Assembly (NCBI RefSeq): GCF_900112575.1
Contig: NZ_FOMH01000004.1
Location: 281,066 to 345,065, forward strand
Direction of reading: 5' to 3'
DNA length: 64,000 bases
From: Flavobacterium phragmitis
Lineage (GTDB): Bacteria > Bacteroidota > Bacteroidia > Flavobacteriales > Flavobacteriaceae
Shown here: piece by piece, positions 56,020-64,000 of the stretch
Numbering within the stretch: position 1 is the first letter of the stretch
Layout: every line of letters starts with the position of its first letter
The notes under the pieces: generated by a model
The model's input: only the letters and a program-made list of their open reading frames with translations
Told to the model about the DNA's origin: nothing
Database searches by the model: none
Translations under genes and position numbers: made by a program

Positions 56020-57381
56020 ATGGACTTTTCAAATAATATTTTAGAAACAATTGGTAACACACCATTGGTAAAACTCAACAAAATTGTTGCTGAAATTGAT
56101 GCGTTAGTATTGGCAAAAGTCGAAACTTTTAATCCAGGTAATTCTGTAAAAGACAGAATGGCCGTGAAAATGATTGAAGACGCAGAGGCTGATGGAAGAT
56201 TAAAACCGGGAGGAACTATTATCGAAGGAACTTCAGGAAATACAGGAATGGGATTGGCTCTCGTAGCTATTGTAAAAGGATATAAATTAATCTGTGTTAT
56301 CTCAGATAAACAGTCAAAAGAAAAAATGGATATTCTTCGTGCTGTTGGTGCAAAAGTTGTTGTATGTCCTACAGATGTTGAGCCAACAGATCCTCGTTCT
56401 TATTATTCAGTTTCTAAGCGTTTAGCAGAAGAAACTCCAAATTCTTGGTATGTAAATCAATATGATAATATGTCAAATTCATTGGCACATTACGAACAAA
56501 CTGGGCCAGAAATCTGGAAACAGACTGATGGTAAAATTACGCATTTTGTTGTTGGTGTTGGAACAGGCGGGACTATTTCCGGCGTTGGAAAATATTTAAA
56601 AGAGAAAAACCCGAACATTAAAATCTGGGGAATTGATACTTATGGTTCTGTTTTTAAAAAATACCATGAAACAGGAATTTTTGATGAAAACGAAATCTAC
56701 TCCTATATAACAGAAGGAATAGGTGAAGATATTTTGCCTAAAAATGTTGACTTCTCTTTAATTGACGGATTTACCAAAGTAACAGATAAAGATGCGGCTG
56801 TTTACACCAGAAAAATTGCGCTTGAAGAAGCTATTTTTGTTGGAAATTCGGCTGGCGCTTGTATAAAAGGTTTATTGCAGCTAAAAGAGCATTTTAAGCC
56901 CGATGATGTTGTGGTAGTATTATTTCATGATTCTGGAAGCCGTTATGTAGGTAAAATGTTCAACGATGATTGGATGCGTGAGCGTGGATTCTTGGAAGAA
57001 AATGTGACCAAAGCAGAAGACGTTATTAAAGATCATATCGATAAAGAATTAATTGTGGTTCGTACAGAAGAATTGGTTTCGCATGCAATTGAACGCATGC
57101 GCAAATATAAAATTTCGCAGATTCCTGTTGTGGATATTAACGGTTTTGTAGGTTCTGTAGACGAAACAGACTTATTTAGAAGTTATGTTGCAGATAAGAA
57201 TGTTGCCGAGAAACCAATCAAAGAGGTAATGGGCAAACCTTTTCCAATTGTAAAATTAGGAACTCCAATCGAAGAAGTATCAAAACTTTTTACAAAAGAA
57301 AATGATGCAGTTTTGGTTGATTTAGGAAACGGACATCATCATATTATTACAAAATACGATATTATTGGCTCGATAAAATAA
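56020..57381 (+). CDS. Cystathionine beta-synthase-type PLP enzyme with CBS domains
   Basis: A 453-residue protein. The N-terminal 320 residues are a cysteine synthase/cystathionine beta-synthase fold: PLP lysine K44 in NSVKDRMAV, EGTSGNTGMGLAL, and the phosphate loop GVGTGGTISGVG. The C-terminal part (about 335-453) holds two CBS domains (ELVSHAIERMRKYKISQIPVV and MGKPFPIVKLGTPIEE). It should make cystathionine or cysteine from serine derivatives, with nucleotide-type regulation by the CBS pair. No other sulfur genes are adjacent. Confidence 0.9.
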   Translation: MDFSNNILETIGNTPLVKLNKIVAEIDALVLAKVETFNPGNSVKDRMAVKMIEDAEADGRLKPGGTIIEGTSGNTGMGLALVAIVKGYKLICVISDKQSKEKMDILRAVGAKVVVCPTDVEPTDPRSYYSVSKRLAEETPNSWYVNQYDNMSNSLAHYEQTGPEIWKQTDGKITHFVVGVGTGGTISGVGKYLKEKNPNIKIWGIDTYGSVFKKYHETGIFDENEIYSYITEGIGEDILPKNVDFSLIDGFTKVTDKDAAVYTRKIALEEAIFVGNSAGACIKGLLQLKEHFKPDDVVVVLFHDSGSRYVGKMFNDDWMRERGFLEENVTKAEDVIKDHIDKELIVVRTEELVSHAIERMRKYKISQIPVVDINGFVGSVDETDLFRSYVADKNVAEKPIKEVMGKPFPIVKLGTPIEEVSKLFTKENDAVLVDLGNGHHHIITKYDIIGSIK

Positions 57382-57459
57382 GCCTTTACAAATATATTTA
57401 TCCATAAATCTTGTTACTTTAGTGATTAGATTTATGGATTTTTCTTTTAAAAATATAGA

Positions 57460-57942
57460 ATGAATTTTACTGCTATAGATTTTGAAACGGCTACAGGATA
57501 TCATCCTTGCTCAGTCGGAATTGTTACAGTTCAAAACGGAATAATTGTTGACGAATTTGTAACTTTAATAAAACCACCAAATAACGAATATAACCCGTTT
57601 ACGACTCGTGTTCATGGAATTTATCCAAAGGATACTGTCAATTCTAAATCTTTTTTTCAGGTTTATCCTGAAATTGAAAAGCGACTAAAAAATCGAGTTG
57701 TGGTGGCACATAATGAAAGCTTTGACCGCAATGTTTTAATGAAGTCTATGTTGCTTCATGGCTTAAATTATGAAGATCTCAATATTGCTTCAAAATGGGA
57801 ATGCACTGTGAAAATCTATAAAGCAAAAGGAATAAAGCCAACAAAATTGAGTGATTGCTGTCGTGAAATGAAAATTCAGCTTAATCACCATGAAGCTTTA
57901 TCAGATGCGAGAGCTTGTGCAAAGTTGTATCTACTTCGTTAA
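57460..57942 (+). CDS. 3'-5' exonuclease (DnaQ/DEDD family)
   Basis: A 160-residue exonuclease domain protein. ExoI motif is FTAIDFETATG (D7, E9), the second acidic motif is VVAHNESFDRNVL, and ExoIII is HHEALSDARACA with H and D, making it DEDDh. No polymerase domain is attached, so it is a stand-alone proofreading-like or repair nuclease. Single gene between the CBS enzyme and DUF2851 gene. Confidence 0.9.
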   Translation: MNFTAIDFETATGYHPCSVGIVTVQNGIIVDEFVTLIKPPNNEYNPFTTRVHGIYPKDTVNSKSFFQVYPEIEKRLKNRVVVAHNESFDRNVLMKSMLLHGLNYEDLNIASKWECTVKIYKAKGIKPTKLSDCCREMKIQLNHHEALSDARACAKLYLLR

Positions 57943-58016
57943 ATAAATTTATTTTGTAAGAATAATTTTAAAATTTTATTATTTTTAGCTTTTGTAAAAC
58001 AGTATAAAATCTAAAA

Positions 58017-59288
58017 ATGAAAGAAGACTTTCTTCATTATCTCTGGAAATTCAAGAAGTTTGATACTCTGAATTTGAAAAGTGCACAAGGCGAATTAATT
58101 ACTATTTTAAAATCGGGTGATTATTTAGAGCTTTCGGGGCCTGATTTTTTTAATGCGCAGATAGAAATTGGAAATCAAAAATGGGCAGGCAATGTCGAAA
58201 TTCATTTAAAATCGTCCGATTGGTATCTTCATAATCACGAAAAAGATCCGGCTTATCAAAATGTGATCCTTCATGTAGTTTGGGAGAATGATACGGCTAT
58301 TTTTAGAGAAGATAATACGGAAATTCCCGTTTTGGTTCTCAAAGACTTTGTTGATAAAGAAATACTGGCTAATTATAAAGCATTGGTTTCTCCTAAAACA
58401 TGGATTTCATGCGAAAAACAAATTAAAGGTATTGACAGTTTTGTTTTTAAAAGCTGGCAGGAAAGATTGTTTTTTGAACGTTTGGAACGCAAAGCAAAAT
58501 TTATTTACGAATTATTAGAAGAAACAAATCAAGACTGGGAAGCGGTTTTGTTTTGTCTTTTGGCAAAGAATTTTGGTTTAAATACAAATGGAGTTTCTTT
58601 TCTTCAAATTGCCAAATCAATTCCGTTTTCAATCATAAGAAAAGAAAGTTTCGAAAACGAAAATCTGGAAGCGTTATTCTTTGGAACTGCTGGTTTGCTT
58701 ATTGGAGAAAAAGAAGATGTCTATTTTAAAGATTTAAAATTCAGATATTTTTATTTATTGAATAAGTACCAATTGGAAAGAACATTTGTTGAACCTGTGC
58801 AATTTTTTAAACTTCGCCCTGATAATTTTCCAACTATAAGACTTTCACAATTGGCAGGTCTTTATCATAAATATCAAAATTTGTTTTCTAAGATAAATGA
58901 TTTAAAGTCTCTTGCGAGCGTTTATAATCTTTTTAATGTTTCGGCAAGTAGTTATTGGCAGAACCATTATCAGTTTGATAAAGAAAGTCCAAGGAAATCA
59001 AAACCATTATCGAAGGCGTTTTTAGATTTGATTGTGATCAATACGATTATTCCAATTCAGTTTGCTTATTCGGCTGTATTAGGCGAACCAATTGTTGAAG
59101 ATTTAATTGATTTCATGAATGAGGTTGCATCAGAGAAAAATGCCGTAATAGATAAGTTTGTTTCGTTTGGAATAAAGCCGAAAAATGCATTTGAAAGTCA
59201 AACTTTATTAGAACTCAAAAATGAATATTGTAATCATAAAGCCTGTTTAAAATGTTCGATAGGAGTGGAACTTCTAAAAAACAATTAG
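58017..59288 (+). CDS. DUF2851 family protein
   Basis: A 423-residue soluble protein starting MKEDFLHYLWKFKKFD, a recognisable DUF2851 beginning, followed by SGPDFFNAQIEIGNQKWAGNVEIHLKSSDWYLH. It ends with a cysteine motif NHKACLKCSIG. The N-terminal part has a PD-(D/E)xK-like pattern (D...E-x-H), so a nuclease fold has been thought possible; that is inference. No signal peptide. Function unknown. Confidence 0.88.
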   Translation: MKEDFLHYLWKFKKFDTLNLKSAQGELITILKSGDYLELSGPDFFNAQIEIGNQKWAGNVEIHLKSSDWYLHNHEKDPAYQNVILHVVWENDTAIFREDNTEIPVLVLKDFVDKEILANYKALVSPKTWISCEKQIKGIDSFVFKSWQERLFFERLERKAKFIYELLEETNQDWEAVLFCLLAKNFGLNTNGVSFLQIAKSIPFSIIRKESFENENLEALFFGTAGLLIGEKEDVYFKDLKFRYFYLLNKYQLERTFVEPVQFFKLRPDNFPTIRLSQLAGLYHKYQNLFSKINDLKSLASVYNLFNVSASSYWQNHYQFDKESPRKSKPLSKAFLDLIVINTIIPIQFAYSAVLGEPIVEDLIDFMNEVASEKNAVIDKFVSFGIKPKNAFESQTLLELKNEYCNHKACLKCSIGVELLKNN

Positions 59289-59297
59289 ATAATTTTG

Positions 59298-59305
59298 TAT
59301 TTTTG
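59298..59305 (+). promoter_or_regulatory. -7 promoter element (TATTTTTG) for PspC gene
   Basis: TATTTTTG matches TAnnTTTG just after the DUF2851 stop codon and 57 bases before the PspC-domain start. Confidence 0.4.
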
Positions 59306-59361
59306 CAATTCACGTCAACGAAGAAATCTAAAATCTTAAGTCAAAAATCTAATATCATAAT

Positions 59362-59589
59362 ATGTCGGCTATTTTAAAATTAAAATTCTTTTTTGAAAAA
59401 TATGGTTTTCATGTTTCTTCTAGATTGGCAGATAAACTAGGAATGCGTGTAACAAGTGTCAGATTGTTTTTTATCTACATTTCTTTTGTTACGGCAGGTT
59501 TAGGATTTGGAGTTTATCTGACGTTGGCATTTTGGATTAGGCTAAAAGATTTAATCCGTTCCAAAAGAACTTCTGTATTTGATTTATAA
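59362..59589 (+). CDS. Small PspC-domain protein
   Basis: A 75-residue protein with the PspC pattern: VSSRLADKLGMRVTSVRLFFIY followed by a membrane helix (ISFVTAGLGFGVYLTLAFWI). It lacks the leucine-zipper tail of E. coli PspC and no pspA/B genes lie near it. Such short PspC proteins are common in Bacteroidota; envelope stress involvement is inference. The leader in front of it contains the AATCTAAAATCTTAAGTC type of degenerate repeat. Confidence 0.86.
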   Translation: MSAILKLKFFFEKYGFHVSSRLADKLGMRVTSVRLFFIYISFVTAGLGFGVYLTLAFWIRLKDLIRSKRTSVFDL

Positions 59590-59591
59590 AT

Positions 59592-59627
59592 AGAAAGCTC
59601 CAAATGTTAATTTGGAGCTTTCTTTTT
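59592..59627. terminator. Bidirectional terminator between pspC-like and permease genes
   Basis: Stem AGAAAGCTCCAAAT / ATTTGGAGCTTTCT with a 4-base loop, then T5, between convergent genes. Confidence 0.88.
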
Positions 59628-59649
59628 ATATTGAAAGGGTGTAATATTT

Positions 59650-61122
59650 CTATTCTTCGAATCCTTTAGCGTCATTAAGCTTAGATCTTTGTTTACTGTA
59701 TCCAAAATAAACAAGAATACCAATTAAAAGCCATCCAAGTGATAACAATTGAGCATCTAAACTTAAATTGATAATCAGATAAGTATTAATTGCAATTCCT
59801 AAAACAGCAATAATTGGCAAAGCTGGAACTTTAAAAGTTCTGTTTAAACCTGGTTGCTTTACTCTTAAAATCCAAACCGCAATACAAACCATTGTAAAGG
59901 CAAATAAAGTACCAAAACTTGTCATATCTGCTAATTTATTGATAGGGGTAAAAGCTGCAACTGTTGCAATAATTGCACCCAAAATCATTAAGTTGGTTTT
60001 TGGAGTTCCAGAAATAGGGTTCACTTTAGAGAAGACAGAAGGAATTAAACCATCTTTAGACATACCTAAGAAAATTCTAGATTGTCCCATAATCATTACC
60101 ATTAATACAGAAACTAATCCAATAGTAGCTGCAACAGTAATAATAAATCCAGCCCATGGTTGTCCGGCGATATCAAATGCATAAGCTACAGGTGCTTTGA
60201 TCGCTTCAGGATATTTCCCTAGCGGATTAAAATCTTGGTAATTCATCATTCCAGTTAATACAAGAGAAACAAGAATATATAAAGTAGTACAAACTAATAA
60301 AGAAGCAATAATAGCAAAAGGAACATCTTTTTTAGGATTAATAGCTTCTCCGGCTTGTGTAGAAACAGCATCAAAACCAACGTAAGCGAAGAAAATCGCA
60401 GCTGCTCCAGAAACAATTCCCCCAATTCCATATGCATTGTGAGTTGTTTCTTTTTCAATAATTTGAGTTGCTTCAGGAATAAAAGGACTCCAGTTTGCTG
60501 TATTAATAAAGAAAAGTCCAGCAATAATTACGAAGATAACCGCAGAAACTTTAAGAATCACAATAGCATTATTAGCTTTTGCAGCGCTTTTTGTTCCTTT
60601 AATAAGTAATGATATAACCAAAATAACGATTAAGAAAGCTGGAAGATTCATAGAAAAACCTTCTCCAGTGTAGCTTGCAGGATCCGTGGTTAGCCATTCA
60701 GGGAGTTTAATATGAAATAGTTTGAGTAATTTATTAAAATATCCGGACCAGGAAACCGCTACGGTCATCGAGCCCATTGCATATTCGAGAATAAGTCCCC
60801 AGCCAATTATCCAGGCAAAAATTTCTCCGATAGTACCATAAGCATAAGCGTAAGCAGATCCTTCAACTGGTAAAATGGAAGCAAATTCAGAATAGCAAAG
60901 AGCCGCAAAAACACAAGCAATACCTGCGATAATAAACGAAATTGCTAATGCTGGACCTGCATGATAATAAGCCCCAGTACCTGTAAGTACAAAAATTCCT
61001 CCACCGATAATGGCACCAACACCAATGGCGGTAAGACTCCATTTTCCAAGGACTCTCTTTAAATCACTTTTTTTCATATCGGCCTCAAAGGCTGATATTG
61101 GTTTAACTCTCCAAATTGACAT
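59650..61122 (-). CDS. APC family amino acid permease
   Basis: A 490-residue transporter with about 12 membrane helices. It has the APC-family first helix motif TAIGVGAIIGGGIFVLTG, and the conserved FFAYVGFDAVSTQAGEAINPKKD of the cationic-amino-acid/YfnA-type group. It imports amino acids by ion symport or exchange; the specific substrate is not readable. Single gene; the start MSIWRVKPIS is 32 bases after its promoter element. Confidence 0.92.
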   Translation of the reverse strand: MSIWRVKPISAFEADMKKSDLKRVLGKWSLTAIGVGAIIGGGIFVLTGTGAYYHAGPALAISFIIAGIACVFAALCYSEFASILPVEGSAYAYAYGTIGEIFAWIIGWGLILEYAMGSMTVAVSWSGYFNKLLKLFHIKLPEWLTTDPASYTGEGFSMNLPAFLIVILVISLLIKGTKSAAKANNAIVILKVSAVIFVIIAGLFFINTANWSPFIPEATQIIEKETTHNAYGIGGIVSGAAAIFFAYVGFDAVSTQAGEAINPKKDVPFAIIASLLVCTTLYILVSLVLTGMMNYQDFNPLGKYPEAIKAPVAYAFDIAGQPWAGFIITVAATIGLVSVLMVMIMGQSRIFLGMSKDGLIPSVFSKVNPISGTPKTNLMILGAIIATVAAFTPINKLADMTSFGTLFAFTMVCIAVWILRVKQPGLNRTFKVPALPIIAVLGIAINTYLIINLSLDAQLLSLGWLLIGILVYFGYSKQRSKLNDAKGFEE

Positions 61123-61154
61123 ACTATATTATTGGTTTATTTGTTATTAAGTGC

Positions 61155-61162
61155 CAAATGTA
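61155..61162 (-). promoter_or_regulatory. -7 promoter element (TACATTTG) for amino acid permease
   Basis: Minus-strand TACATTTG matches TAnnTTTG, 33 bases before the permease start codon. Confidence 0.5.
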
Positions 61163-61336
61163 TTGTTTTTTGTAAAAAATAAAAACAATTATCATGTTTT
61201 AAGTTATAAAATATTCATTTTTTTTACAGGACTCTCAAGAATAATTCTTTAAGTATTGATATTCATTAAATTAATTGATGTTTTGCGAAATATTTAATAA
61301 TTTTTTAAAAACTACTTTTCCTGTTAATTTTATTGA

Positions 61337-61344
61337 TACTTTTG
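61337..61344 (+). promoter_or_regulatory. -7 promoter element (TACTTTTG) for HhH protein/acyl-CoA dehydrogenase
   Basis: TACTTTTG matches TAnnTTTG, 53 bases before the ATG at 61397; the predicted transcript covers both downstream genes. Confidence 0.45.
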
Positions 61345-61396
61345 AAGGTTTTTTCTTATTTTATGATTTGAAAATAAATTGAAAAGCTTTTTTGTT

Positions 61397-62284
61397 ATGA
61401 ATTTTAGTTATTTTAAAAGGTATCTGCATTTTACAAAGTACCAGAGAACGGGCATTTTTATGTTATTCTTAATTATAATAATGTTACAGTCAATTTATCT
61501 GTTTGCTGATTTTTCTACTACTAAAATAAAAAGTTCTGATACGGAAAAATGGCTGGCTCTTCAATCAGAAATTGATAATGAAAAAAGCTCGAAAGGAAAT
61601 AATAAACCTTCTGTTTATCTGTTCAATCCAAATTTTATTTCAGATTATAAAGGGTATAAACTCGGAATGTCGGTTGAAGAAATTGATCGGTTACAGGCAT
61701 TTCGTAAAGAAAATAAATACGTAAACTCAGCTGAGGAATTTCAAAAGGTTACTGGAATTTCAGATTCGTTGCTCAATAAAATTTCTCCCTTATTTAAATT
61801 TCCAGATTGGACACAGCATAAATCTGATTTTAAATCAGAGAAAATGGAATACAGCAAGAATAGTTATCCTAAAAAAGTAAAGTTTGATGTATTGGATATA
61901 AATCAAGCAACCCAGGAAGATTTAATGAAAATATATGGAATAGGAGAAGGGCTCTCAGTGCGAATCTTAAAACAAAAAGAAATTATGGGATGTTTTGTTT
62001 CAATGGACCAAATGGAAGATGTGTGGGGACTTTCGCCCGAAGTTATAAATGAATTAAAGACTCATTTTAAAGTGATAATCCCGTCAACATTAAAAAAAAT
62101 AAATGTAAATGACGCTTCGTTAAAAGAATTATCACAGTTTCCATACTTCAAATATGCACTGGCAAAACAGATTGTAACGTATAGGAGTATGAACGGAAAT
62201 TTTAATAATATTGAGGATTTAGCAAAAATTAAAGATTTTCCTGTTGAAAAAGCAAAAATAATTAGCCTATATTTGGAGTACTAA
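61397..62284 (+). CDS. Helix-hairpin-helix protein (ComEA-like)
   Basis: A 295-residue protein, started at MNFSYFKRYLHFTKYQRTG; a TTG six codons earlier is less likely. One membrane helix (about residues 22-40, GIFMLFLIIIMLQSIYLFA) is followed by three helix-hairpin-helix modules: LDINQATQEDLMKIYGIGEG, INVNDASLKELSQFPYFKY and an earlier diverged one. HhH modules bind DNA without sequence preference; in ComEA this supports DNA uptake. The anchor places the modules outside the inner membrane. It is 14 bases from the acyl-CoA dehydrogenase gene. Confidence 0.88.
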   Translation: MNFSYFKRYLHFTKYQRTGIFMLFLIIIMLQSIYLFADFSTTKIKSSDTEKWLALQSEIDNEKSSKGNNKPSVYLFNPNFISDYKGYKLGMSVEEIDRLQAFRKENKYVNSAEEFQKVTGISDSLLNKISPLFKFPDWTQHKSDFKSEKMEYSKNSYPKKVKFDVLDINQATQEDLMKIYGIGEGLSVRILKQKEIMGCFVSMDQMEDVWGLSPEVINELKTHFKVIIPSTLKKINVNDASLKELSQFPYFKYALAKQIVTYRSMNGNFNNIEDLAKIKDFPVEKAKIISLYLEY

Positions 62285-62298
62285 AAAGAAAGCAACTA

Positions 62299-63441
62299 AT
62301 GAATTTTGAATATAACGAAACACAGTTAATGATTGCACAGTCTATAAAAGACTTTGCAGAAAAAAATATAAGACCTTATATAATGGAGTGGGATGAATCG
62401 CAGATTTTTCCAATTCCGTTATTTAAGAAATTGGGAGAAATGGGATTTATGGGGGTTTTAGTTCCTGAAGAATATGGAGGTTCTGGTTTAGGTTATCATG
62501 AATATGTTACTATAATTGAAGAAATTTCAAAAGTAGACCCATCAATAGGATTGTCAGTTGCAGCACATAATTCGTTATGTACAAATCATATTTTGACTTT
62601 TGGAAACGAAGAACAAAAGAAAAAATGGCTTCCTAAATTAGCAACAGCAGAGCATATTGGGGCTTGGGGTTTGACAGAACATAATACAGGCTCCGATGCT
62701 GGAGGAATGAATACGACGGCTGTAAGAGATGGTGATCATTGGGTGGTAAATGGAGCTAAAAACTTCATAACTCATGCAATCTCTGGAGATATAGCGGTTG
62801 TTGTGGTGCGTACAGGGGAAAAAGGAGATTCTAAAGGAATGACGGCTTTTGTTTTTGAAAAAGGGATGAAAGGTTTTTCGTCAGGAAAGAAAGAAAATAA
62901 GCTGGGAATGAGAGCCAGTGAAACTGCAGAGTTGGTTTTCGATAACTGCCGAGTTCCAGATGAAAACAGATTAGGAGAAGTTGGACAGGGATTTGTTCAG
63001 GCAATGAAAATTCTAGACGGAGGAAGGATTTCTATTGGAGCGTTATCGTTGGGTATTGCAAAAGGTGCTTACGAAGCAGCGTTAAAGTATTCAAAGGAAA
63101 GACATCAGTTCGGACAGCCGATCAGTAATTTTCAAGGGATATCCTTTAAATTGGCAGATATGGCAACGGAAATAGAGGCCTCAGAATTACTGCTTCACAA
63201 AGCGGCCTACTTGAAACAAAAACATAAAGAGGTAACTACAGCAGGAGCAATGGCGAAAATGTATGCTTCTGAAGCCTGCGTAAAAATTGCCAATGATGCC
63301 GTTCAAATTCATGGTGGCTATGGATATACTAAAGATTTTCCAGTCGAAAAATTCTACAGAGATTCTAAATTGTGTACAATAGGAGAAGGAACAACCGAAA
63401 TTCAAAAAGTAGTCATTTCTAGAAATTTATTGAAAGAATAA
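62299..63441 (+). CDS. Acyl-CoA dehydrogenase
   Basis: A 380-residue FAD-dependent acyl-CoA dehydrogenase. Signatures are the first block GAWGLTEHNTGSDAGGMNTTA, the second IHGGYGYTKDFPVEKFYRDSKL and the catalytic Glu E363 in IGEGTTEIQ, at the position used by short/medium-chain enzymes. It oxidises acyl-CoA to enoyl-CoA in fatty acid or branched amino acid breakdown. It appears to be co-transcribed with the HhH protein gene without functional logic. Confidence 0.95.
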   Translation: MNFEYNETQLMIAQSIKDFAEKNIRPYIMEWDESQIFPIPLFKKLGEMGFMGVLVPEEYGGSGLGYHEYVTIIEEISKVDPSIGLSVAAHNSLCTNHILTFGNEEQKKKWLPKLATAEHIGAWGLTEHNTGSDAGGMNTTAVRDGDHWVVNGAKNFITHAISGDIAVVVVRTGEKGDSKGMTAFVFEKGMKGFSSGKKENKLGMRASETAELVFDNCRVPDENRLGEVGQGFVQAMKILDGGRISIGALSLGIAKGAYEAALKYSKERHQFGQPISNFQGISFKLADMATEIEASELLLHKAAYLKQKHKEVTTAGAMAKMYASEACVKIANDAVQIHGGYGYTKDFPVEKFYRDSKLCTIGEGTTEIQKVVISRNLLKE

Positions 63442-63529
63442 AAATGTAGTCCATTCTCTTTTTTCTATATCCTAATTCTCTAAAGAAAAATAATTTAAAT
63501 TTTATAGCTTATAATTAATAATTAATTTT

Positions 63530-63537
63530 TACATTTG
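63530..63537 (+). promoter_or_regulatory. -7 promoter element (TACATTTG) for rpsU
   Basis: TACATTTG matches TAnnTTTG, giving a very short leader of roughly 20-25 bases before the rpsU start codon, most of it Shine-Dalgarno sequence. Confidence 0.55.
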
Positions 63538-63550
63538 CAGCCTTAACGAG

Positions 63551-63558
63551 AGGAGGTG
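63551..63558 (+). promoter_or_regulatory. Perfect Shine-Dalgarno sequence (AGGAGGTG) of rpsU
   Basis: AGGAGGTG lies 8 bases before the ATG and matches the 16S rRNA 3' end (CACCUCCU) at all eight bases. None of the other genes in the window has a comparable site. In Flavobacterium the anti-Shine-Dalgarno is known to be hidden on the ribosome by bS21, so this site fits autoregulation of rpsU by its product. Confidence 0.85.
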
Positions 63559-63566
63559 TCTATATT

Positions 63567-63761
63567 ATGTTAATTATACCAATTAAAGACGGAGAAAATA
63601 TCGATAGAGCATTAAAGCGCTATAAAAGAAAATTTGATAAAACAGGAACTGTTCGTCAACTAAGAGCACGTACTGCTTTTATTAAGCCTTCTGTTATCAA
63701 AAGAGCTCAAATTCAAAAAGCTGCTTACATTCAAGGTTTGAAAGATAGCTTAGAAAGTTAA
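63567..63761 (+). CDS. rpsU: 30S ribosomal protein bS21
   Basis: A 64-residue ribosomal protein, start MLIIPIKDGENIDRALKRYKRKFDKTGTVRQLRAR, of normal length for Bacteroidota. In this phylum bS21 helps cover the anti-Shine-Dalgarno of 16S rRNA, and its own mRNA has a full Shine-Dalgarno sequence here. Followed by a terminator and then a tyrosine recombinase gene, the usual flavobacterial neighbourhood. Confidence 0.97.
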   Translation: MLIIPIKDGENIDRALKRYKRKFDKTGTVRQLRARTAFIKPSVIKRAQIQKAAYIQGLKDSLES

Positions 63762-63785
63762 TATTTAGCTTTTCAAAAAATAATT

Positions 63786-63832
63786 ACCGTTAGTGGTCAA
63801 AATGTTTTAATTTTGATTCTAACGGTTTTTTT
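63786..63832 (+). terminator. Intrinsic terminator after rpsU
   Basis: Outer stem ACCGTTAG / CTAACGGT, inner stem TCAAAAT / ATTTTGA, then a T7 run; 25 bases after the rpsU stop. Confidence 0.85.
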
Positions 63833-63860
63833 GTGCTTAATACTGAGATTTTTGACTTTT

Positions 63861-64000
63861 ATGAAAACAAATAAAGAAGCTTTTGAGGATTATCTTTTGC
63901 TGGAGAAAAAATATTCTGTGCATACTGTGCAGGCTTATTTGAATGATGTTGTGTCTTTTGAATCTTTTGTTAGTGAAAGTTTTGAGCAGGAAAATATTGA
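63861..64000 (+). CDS. Tyrosine recombinase (XerC/XerD type), N-terminus only
   Basis: An open frame from the ATG at 63861 to the window end (46 codons): MKTNKEAFEDYLLLEKKYS, then VHTVQAYLNDVVSFESFV. This is the N-terminal core-binding SAM-like domain of XerC/D recombinases (pattern LxxEKxYSxxTxxxYxxDLxxF). The catalytic domain is outside the window. Position directly after rpsU is the common flavobacterial location of xerC. Whether it is the chromosome dimer recombinase or a relative cannot be judged from this fragment. Confidence 0.8.
   Translation, partial: MKTNKEAFEDYLLLEKKYSVHTVQAYLNDVVSFESFVSESFEQENI

Overview
The window is a low-GC chromosomal segment from a Bacteroidota bacterium, almost certainly Flavobacterium or a close relative. 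The evidence is the SusC/SusD pair, the TamB plus lipidated TamA-like pair, DUF4230, DUF2851, DUF4136 and GSCFA proteins, the GTP-independent promoter signature TAnnTTTG ahead of many genes, the near absence of Shine-Dalgarno sequences except before rpsU, and rpsU followed by a tyrosine recombinase. I see no rRNA, tRNA, CRISPR array, prophage or insertion sequence; most of the window is core genome with short repeats between genes.

Layout. 1-6400 (minus strand): a TonB-dependent receptor cut by the window edge, preceded by a 35-codon Cys/Met-rich leader ORF and an Rrf2 regulator; then M23 peptidase, MerR regulator, LemA and two TPM-domain proteins. 6674-9313: alaS. 9516-16423: four paralogous lipoproteins interleaved with an ABC exporter and an astacin-like metalloprotease carrying a lectin domain. 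16511-25985: GSCFA protein, TamB and its TamA-like lipoprotein partner, DUF4230 protein. 26259-34882 (minus): aromatic amino acid hydroxylase, small secreted protein, truncated haemoglobin, ilvA with an isoleucine attenuator, DUF4136 lipoprotein, urocanase, 2-hydroxyacid dehydrogenase, DUF5522 protein. 34997-41130: a coupled trio (HEKIH membrane protein, ACC-deaminase-like enzyme, glucosaminidase), hemL and a zinc metalloprotease. 41187-47915: periplasmic helical protein, second hydroxyacid dehydrogenase, lysS, two tandem lipoproteins and lipB. 48307-53106: a SusC/SusD locus whose susC is broken by one in-frame TGA. 53157-64000: rnhB, porin, cystathionine beta-synthase-like enzyme, exonuclease, DUF2851, PspC, amino acid permease, HhH protein, acyl-CoA dehydrogenase, rpsU and the start of a xerC/D-type recombinase.

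The most interesting content is regulatory. Upstream of ilvA there is a complete-looking transcription attenuator: a 19-residue leader peptide with eight isoleucines, three mutually exclusive pairings and an intrinsic terminator. Upstream of the first TonB receptor there is a different leader ORF ending CMMCMCC, next to an Rrf2 regulator with four cysteines, which suggests control by sulfur amino acid supply. rpsU has a perfect Shine-Dalgarno sequence where its neighbours have none. Several families of palindromic intergenic repeats recur through the window; one supplies the last codons of the aromatic amino acid hydroxylase gene and another separates the ilvA attenuator from ilvA.
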